DNA of 64,000 bases from Anaeromyxobacter dehalogenans 2CP-1. Lineage in GTDB: Bacteria > Myxococcota > Myxococcia > Myxococcales > Anaeromyxobacteraceae. The translations under genes were made by a program, and so were the position numbers. Below, in pieces: positions 60,330 to 64,000 of this stretch. The stretch lies in the NCBI RefSeq assembly GCF_000022145.1, contig NC_011891.1:4818501-4882500 (forward strand), given 5' to 3'. A model generated the notes under the pieces. That model ran no database searches, was not told where the DNA came from, and saw nothing but the letters and a program-made list of their open reading frames with translations. Position 1 is the first letter of the stretch. Every line of letters starts with the position of its first letter.

Positions 60330-60965
60330 ATGACGATGCTCGAGAAGCTGATGCCGAAGTCGGACGACTTCTTCTCCGACTTCGAGGCGCAGGCGGCGAC
60401 CGTGGTCGAAGGGGCGAAGCTGCTGAAGCTGCTGCTCGAGGACTTCACCGACGTCCCGAGAAAGTGCCAGGCGATCAAGGACGTCGAGCACAAGGCCGAC
60501 GACATCACGCACCGCGCCTTCGCCCGGCTCCACACGCAGTTCATCACCCCGTTCGACCGGGCCGAGATCCACCGGCTGCTGTCCCGCATCGACGACGTGC
60601 TCGACCTCGCCGACGCCGCCGCCGAGCGCCTCGGCCTCTACGACATCGACCAGGTGCTCCCCGAGGCGCGGGACCTCGCCGCGGTGCTGGTGGCCCAGGC
60701 GCTGAAGATGGAGGAGGCGGTGAAGGGGCTCCGGAACATGAAGAGGGACCCGGGCACCATCCTCGAGGCCTGCAAGGAGATGAACGTCCTCGAGAACCAG
60801 GCCGACCACCTCACCCGGACCACCATGGCGAAGCTGTTCAAGCGCGGGAACGACCCGCTCACGGTCATCAAGTGGAAGGAGATCATCGATCTCATCGAGA
60901 CCGCGACCGACCGGGCCGAGGACGTGGCGAACGTGATCGAGGGCGTGGTGCTGGAGCACGCCTAG
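60330..60965 (+). CDS. PhoU-like DUF47 phosphate transport accessory protein
   Basis: The 211-residue all-helical protein is a DUF47/PhoU-like protein of the kind encoded with PiT transporters. It has repeated helix signatures: CQAIKDVEHKADDITHRAF (near 47-65), TPFDRAEIHRLLSRIDDVLD (near 72-91) and DLIETATDRAEDVANVIEG (near 188-206), with D/E-x-x-D clusters that bind metals in PhoU. Probable role: regulation of the PiT transporter encoded 37 bases downstream. The start is ATG 60330, with a second in-frame ATG two codons on. Confidence 0.93.
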   Translation: MTMLEKLMPKSDDFFSDFEAQAATVVEGAKLLKLLLEDFTDVPRKCQAIKDVEHKADDITHRAFARLHTQFITPFDRAEIHRLLSRIDDVLDLADAAAERLGLYDIDQVLPEARDLAAVLVAQALKMEEAVKGLRNMKRDPGTILEACKEMNVLENQADHLTRTTMAKLFKRGNDPLTVIKWKEIIDLIETATDRAEDVANVIEGVVLEHA

Positions 60966-61002
60966 ACGATCCCACCCTCCCCGCCGCGCCCGGTCCGCCG
61001 CC

Positions 61003-62061
61003 ATGCTCATCCTCGTCATCCTCCTCGTCCTGGTCGCGCTCGCCTTCGACTTCATCAACGGGTTCCACGACGCCGCGAACTCCATCGCGACCGTGGTCTC
61101 GACCCGGGTGCTCTCGCCGCTCGTCGCGGTGGCCTGGGCGGCGTTCTTCAACTTCATCTCCGCCATGCCGGTGCTGTGGGGCGCGGAGCTGAAGGTGGCC
61201 GCCACCATGGGCAAGGGCATCGTCCACTTCGAGCAGCTCAAGGCGGGCGGCATCTCGCTCGTGCTCATGGTGGTGTTCGCCGCGCTGATGGGCGCGATCG
61301 TCTGGAACCTGCTGACCTGGTGGTGGGGGCTGCCCTCGTCCTCCTCGCACGCGCTCGCCGGCGGCATGATCGGCGCGAGCCTGCCGCCGCTCGGCTTCGC
61401 CGGCCTCATCCCCTCCGGCATCCTCAAGATCGTCGCGTTCATCGTGCTCTCGCCGCTCATCGGCATGGTGCTCGGCTCGCTCATGATGGTGGCGACGGCC
61501 TGGATCGTGCGGAAGAACACGCCGGCGCGCGTGGATCGCTGGTTCCGGCGCCTGCAGCTCGTCTCGGCCGCGATCTTCAGCTACAGCCACGGCACGAACG
61601 ACGCCCAGAAGGTGATGGGCATCATCTCGGTCATCCTCTACGGCACCATCTGGGCGGACCGCGCCGCGATGACGCCGGGGCACTTCCCGGTGCCGTTCTG
61701 GGTGGTGCTCTCCTGCCACGCGGCCATCGGCCTCGGGACCATGTTCGGCGGCTGGCGCATCGTCCGCACCATGGGCCACAACCTCACCAAGCTGCAGCCC
61801 ATCGGCGGCTTCTGCGCCGAGACCGGCGGCGGCGTGACCATCCTCGCGCTCGCCCACTTCGGCATCCCGGTCTCCACCACGCACACCATCACCGGGGCGA
61901 TCGTGGGCGTGGGCTCGACGAAGGGCACGCGCGCGGTGCGCTGGGGCGTGGCCGGCCGGATCATCTGGGCCTGGGTGTTCACCATCCCGGCCGCGGCGAT
62001 CGTCGCCGGCGTCATCTTCCTGGTGACGCGCGCGATCGTGGGCGTGGTCGGCGTCGGCTGA
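61003..62061 (+). CDS. pit: PiT-family inorganic phosphate transporter
   Basis: The 352-residue inner-membrane transporter takes up phosphate with cation symport. It has the two PiT signature repeats: DFINGFHDAANSIATVVSTR (near 17-36) and FSYSHGTNDAQKVMGII (near 191-207), with about ten membrane helices. WWGLPSSSSHALAGGM and FGIPVSTTHTITGAIVG are further conserved loops. It lies after the DUF47 gene with 37 bases between and is convergent with the RlmN-like gene, three bases away. Specificity could also be sulfate in some homologues, but the DUF47 partner favours phosphate. Confidence 0.95.
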   Translation: MLILVILLVLVALAFDFINGFHDAANSIATVVSTRVLSPLVAVAWAAFFNFISAMPVLWGAELKVAATMGKGIVHFEQLKAGGISLVLMVVFAALMGAIVWNLLTWWWGLPSSSSHALAGGMIGASLPPLGFAGLIPSGILKIVAFIVLSPLIGMVLGSLMMVATAWIVRKNTPARVDRWFRRLQLVSAAIFSYSHGTNDAQKVMGIISVILYGTIWADRAAMTPGHFPVPFWVVLSCHAAIGLGTMFGGWRIVRTMGHNLTKLQPIGGFCAETGGGVTILALAHFGIPVSTTHTITGAIVGVGSTKGTRAVRWGVAGRIIWAWVFTIPAAAIVAGVIFLVTRAIVGVVGVG

Positions 62062-62064
62062 CGA

Positions 62065-63081
62065 TCAGTCGCCGCGCCGCCGCGAGGCCAGCATCCCGCA
62101 GGCGGCGTGCTCGTCCTGGCCGCCGGAGTAGCGGCGCACGACGGGCGTGCCGGGCAGCTCGCGGGCGAGCGCGTCGCGGAACGCGTTCCACTCGTCCTCG
62201 TCCGGCGGGCAATAGCGGCCCGAGGCGTCGTTCACGGCGATGGGGTTGAGGCGCACCGGGATCCCGGCGAGCAGCTGGCCCAGCGCCGCCGCGTCCTCCT
62301 CGCCCACGTTCACGCCCGAGATCATGACGTACTCGAGCGTCACCCGGCCGCGCAGCGCCGCGTGCTCGCGGATCGCCTCGACCAGCTCGTCGAGCGGGAA
62401 GCCCTGCTCCACCGGCATGAGCGCGCGCCGCTTCCAGGGCATGGCGGCGTTGAGCGAGATGCACAGGCGGAACTTGTGCCCCTCGGCGGTGTAGCGGCGG
62501 ATCATCGGGACCACGCCGGCGGTGGAGATGGAGATGCGCCTCGCGTCGATGCGCGCGCCGGCCGGATCGCAGAGCGCGTAGGCGGCGGTCAGCACCTCGT
62601 CGTAGTTCAGGAACGGCTCGCCCTGCCCCATGAACACCACCCCGGTGATGGGCCGCTCCGAGTCGGCCCGCACCGCGAGGAGCTGCGCGACCATCTCCCA
62701 GGAGCGGAGCGAGCGGTCCAGGCCGAGCTTCGCGGTGGCGCAGAACGCGCAGCCGAGCGCGCAGCCCGCCTGCGAGGACAGGCACACCACGTGGTGCGTG
62801 TCGAACAGCGGGATGCGCACGGTCTCGACGCGCAGGCCGTCGGGCAGCTCGAAGAGGTACTTTCGGAAGCCGTCGCGCGCGTCCACCGCCTCGAGGAGGC
62901 GCAGCTCGCCCGGCGTGGCGAGCGCGTCCACCTCGTCCAGCACCGAGCGGCGGACGTTGCGCGCGTCGCGGAGCGGGGCGCCGCGCCCGATGACCGCGCC
63001 GGTGATGCGGCGCGCGTCCTCGAGCGAGATGCCGGCACGGCGCGCCAGCGTTCGGCTGTCCTGGCCGGCGAGGTGGAGCAC
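62065..63081 (-). CDS. RlmN/Cfr-family radical SAM enzyme with an unusual N-terminus
   Basis: The 338-residue protein is a radical SAM enzyme of the RlmN/Cfr type, which methylates A2503 of 23S rRNA or A37 of tRNA. It has the cluster motif [14 protein letters not shown] (near 107-120), [44 protein letters not shown] and the late cysteine DEHAACGML (near 327-335), which carries the methyl intermediate in RlmN. The first about 75 residues do not resemble the usual RlmN N-terminus. GTG 63081 is chosen because it clears the divergent lipoprotein gene (ATG 63110); ATG 63159 would overlap it by 50 bases. TATGCT (63093-63098) is eleven bases upstream. Confidence 0.85.
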   Translation of the reverse strand: MLHLAGQDSRTLARRAGISLEDARRITGAVIGRGAPLRDARNVRRSVLDEVDALATPGELRLLEAVDARDGFRKYLFELPDGLRVETVRIPLFDTHHVVCLSSQAGCALGCAFCATAKLGLDRSLRSWEMVAQLLAVRADSERPITGVVFMGQGEPFLNYDEVLTAAYALCDPAGARIDARRISISTAGVVPMIRRYTAEGHKFRLCISLNAAMPWKRRALMPVEQGFPLDELVEAIREHAALRGRVTLEYVMISGVNVGEEDAAALGQLLAGIPVRLNPIAVNDASGRYCPPDEDEWNAFRDALARELPGTPVVRRYSGGQDEHAACGMLASRRRGD

Positions 63082-63092
63082 GGCGGCGAGAT

Positions 63093-63102
63093 AGCATAAG
63101 TT
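63093..63102. promoter_or_regulatory. Overlapping -10 elements for the RlmN-like gene and the lipoprotein
   Basis: Start codons at 63081 (minus) and 63110 (plus) are 28 bases apart. AGCATAAGTT reads TATGCT (63093-63098) on the minus strand and TAAGTT (63097-63102) on the plus strand, eleven and seven bases from the start codons. Confidence 0.45.
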
Positions 63103-63109
63103 CGCGCCG

Positions 63110-63604
63110 ATGAGAGCACTCGCCGCCGCCGCACTCCTGTTCCTCGCGGGGTGCGTCACGTACAGCCAGCCGCCGGAGAACGCTCCGCCCCCCGCGCCGG
63201 AGGGCGAGGCGCCGCCCGAGGCCTCGCCCCCTCCGCCGCCGCCGCCGCCCGCGCCCTCGCAGGCCGAGCCCGCGCCGCAGCCGACGCCGCCGCGCGCACC
63301 GCAGGCTGCGCCCCCGACGGCAACCCCGCCCGCACCCCAGGCGGCGCCGCCCGCGCAGCGCCCGGGCTACCTGGGCCGCGACCAGGCGATCGACGCCGCG
63401 TTCCGCGTGGCGCGCGAGCGCAGGCTCCAGGTGGACACGGTGAAGCACGCGTTCCTCGACGAGCCCGCCGCGCGCTGGCACGTGGACGTGGCGGGGCCCC
63501 GCGACTTCGCGCGGGTGGTGCTGGACGCGCGCGACGGCCGCCTGCTCAAGGGCCGCTTCCGCGCGGGCGCCGCGGACGCGGGGCCGGAGCAGCGGGCGCC
63601 CTAG
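63110..63604 (+). CDS. Proline-rich lipoprotein
   Basis: The 164-residue lipoprotein has a signal peptide with lipobox LFLAGC (Cys 15), a proline/alanine linker (about 20-85) and a small C-terminal domain (about 88-150: [36 protein letters not shown]). That domain looks like a PepSY/YpeB-type inhibitor-like fold, but similarity is weak. The linker probably crosses the periplasm. TAAGTT (63097-63102) lies seven bases before the ATG. It overlaps the convergent glycosylase gene by 59 bases. Confidence 0.78.
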   Translation: MRALAAAALLFLAGCVTYSQPPENAPPPAPEGEAPPEASPPPPPPPPAPSQAEPAPQPTPPRAPQAAPPTATPPAPQAAPPAQRPGYLGRDQAIDAAFRVARERRLQVDTVKHAFLDEPAARWHVDVAGPRDFARVVLDARDGRLLKGRFRAGAADAGPEQRAP

Positions 63605-64000
63605 CCGCGCGCGCCGCGGCGGCGCCGGGCGGCGGCCGGCTCACCCACGGGCTGCCGCGCAGCGCGAAGCGCCAGGGGCGCGCCGCCCAGGCGCCGGCGT
63701 AGCCCACGTTCACGCGCGGGCCGGTCACCACCGCCTCGCTCGGCGGCGGCGCGTCCTCGACGAACAGGTCGTCGCCGGCGAGGTCTCGGCCGTTGTCGTG
63801 CTCGCGCCGGATGGCGAGCGCGCGGCACAGGTTCCCGGGCCCGCGGGTAGAGTGCAGGCACCCGTCGATCGGCTCGGCCGCGCGGAGCAGCACCGCCGAC
63901 GGGAACCCCTCCGGCCCGGTCACCACGTTCATGCAGTGGGACGTTCCGTAGATCAGGTACACGTACGCGCGGCCGGGCGGCCCGAACATGATGGCGGCGC
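63546..64000 (-). CDS. 3-methyladenine DNA glycosylase (methylpurine type), N-terminus cut by window edge
   Basis: This is the C-terminal part of an AAG/MPG-type glycosylase, which removes alkylated bases from DNA. Visible motifs are [19 protein letters not shown] (active-site tyrosines and the catalytic segment), [15 protein letters not shown] and [13 protein letters not shown]. The normal end of the family is [15 protein letters not shown] (near 63640); here the frame continues for about 30 Arg/Ala/Pro residues into the antisense of the lipoprotein gene, a 59-base overlap. The start lies beyond the right edge. Confidence 0.9.
   Translation of the reverse strand, partial: AAIMFGPPGRAYVYLIYGTSHCMNVVTGPEGFPSAVLLRAAEPIDGCLHSTRGPGNLCRALAIRREHDNGRDLAGDDLFVEDAPPPSEAVVTGPRVNVGYAGAWAARPWRFALRGSPWVSRPPPGAAAARAARAPAAPAPRPRRPRGSGP

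Overview
The window is very G+C-rich DNA with dense coding and almost every third codon position G or C. It carries an LPS-type Kdo pathway, hybrid histidine kinases, PilZ-receiver fusions, MJ0042-type zinc-ribbon proteins and proline/alanine-rich lipoproteins. This points to a Gram-negative myxobacterium, most likely Anaeromyxobacter; the genus is an inference from gene style. No rRNA, tRNA, prophage, transposase or CRISPR array was seen.

Left part (1-16.6 kb): a Kdo/CTP unit (kdsB-pyrG-kdsA, kdsA cut by the window edge), a UDP-GlcNAc 2-epimerase, a pseudouridine synthase, then rplU-rpmA-obg-trmH. A DUF1232 protein and a Kir-type channel homologue without a visible K+ selectivity filter follow. 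Next comes a tight seven-gene operon: two zinc-ribbon proteins, gatC-gatA-gatB, a small membrane protein and mtnA. Middle left (16.7-28.8 kb): ftsK, an OmpA-type lipoprotein, plsY and two membrane proteins, a partial complex I set (nuoE-F-J-K), a PilZ-receiver protein divergent from it, a GNAT enzyme, an HU-type protein and a DUF155 protein.

Middle right (28.8-47.4 kb): a gene-poor stretch with two 131-bp direct repeats around a PilZ gene, purF, a ceramidase-like enzyme, a thioesterase, a three-gene envelope cluster (PEGA protein, beta-propeller lipoprotein, membrane protein), a PKD-type lipoprotein, a double-PilZ receiver protein, purL, a YprB-like nuclease, a UPF1-like helicase and an ArsC-like protein. 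Right part (47.6-64 kb): a hybrid kinase with a duplicated gene tail, a PAP2 phosphatase, an Smr protein, an AlaX editing enzyme, a hibernation factor, a five-gene sensor-kinase/surface-protein operon, a PhoU-like/PiT phosphate transport pair, an RlmN-like radical SAM enzyme, a lipoprotein and a truncated methylpurine glycosylase.

Three non-coding patterns stand out. (1) Many transcription units start with TANNNT 5-14 bases before the start codon and show no Shine-Dalgarno sequence, suggesting widespread leaderless mRNAs. (2) Four divergent pairs have only 24-33 bases between start codons, with overlapping -10 elements, and a fifth shares its -35. (3) Two structured intergenic repeat families are present: one is a hairpin with covarying arms and a conserved two-base bulge, the other has constant boxes around a variable hairpin and sits mostly between convergent genes.
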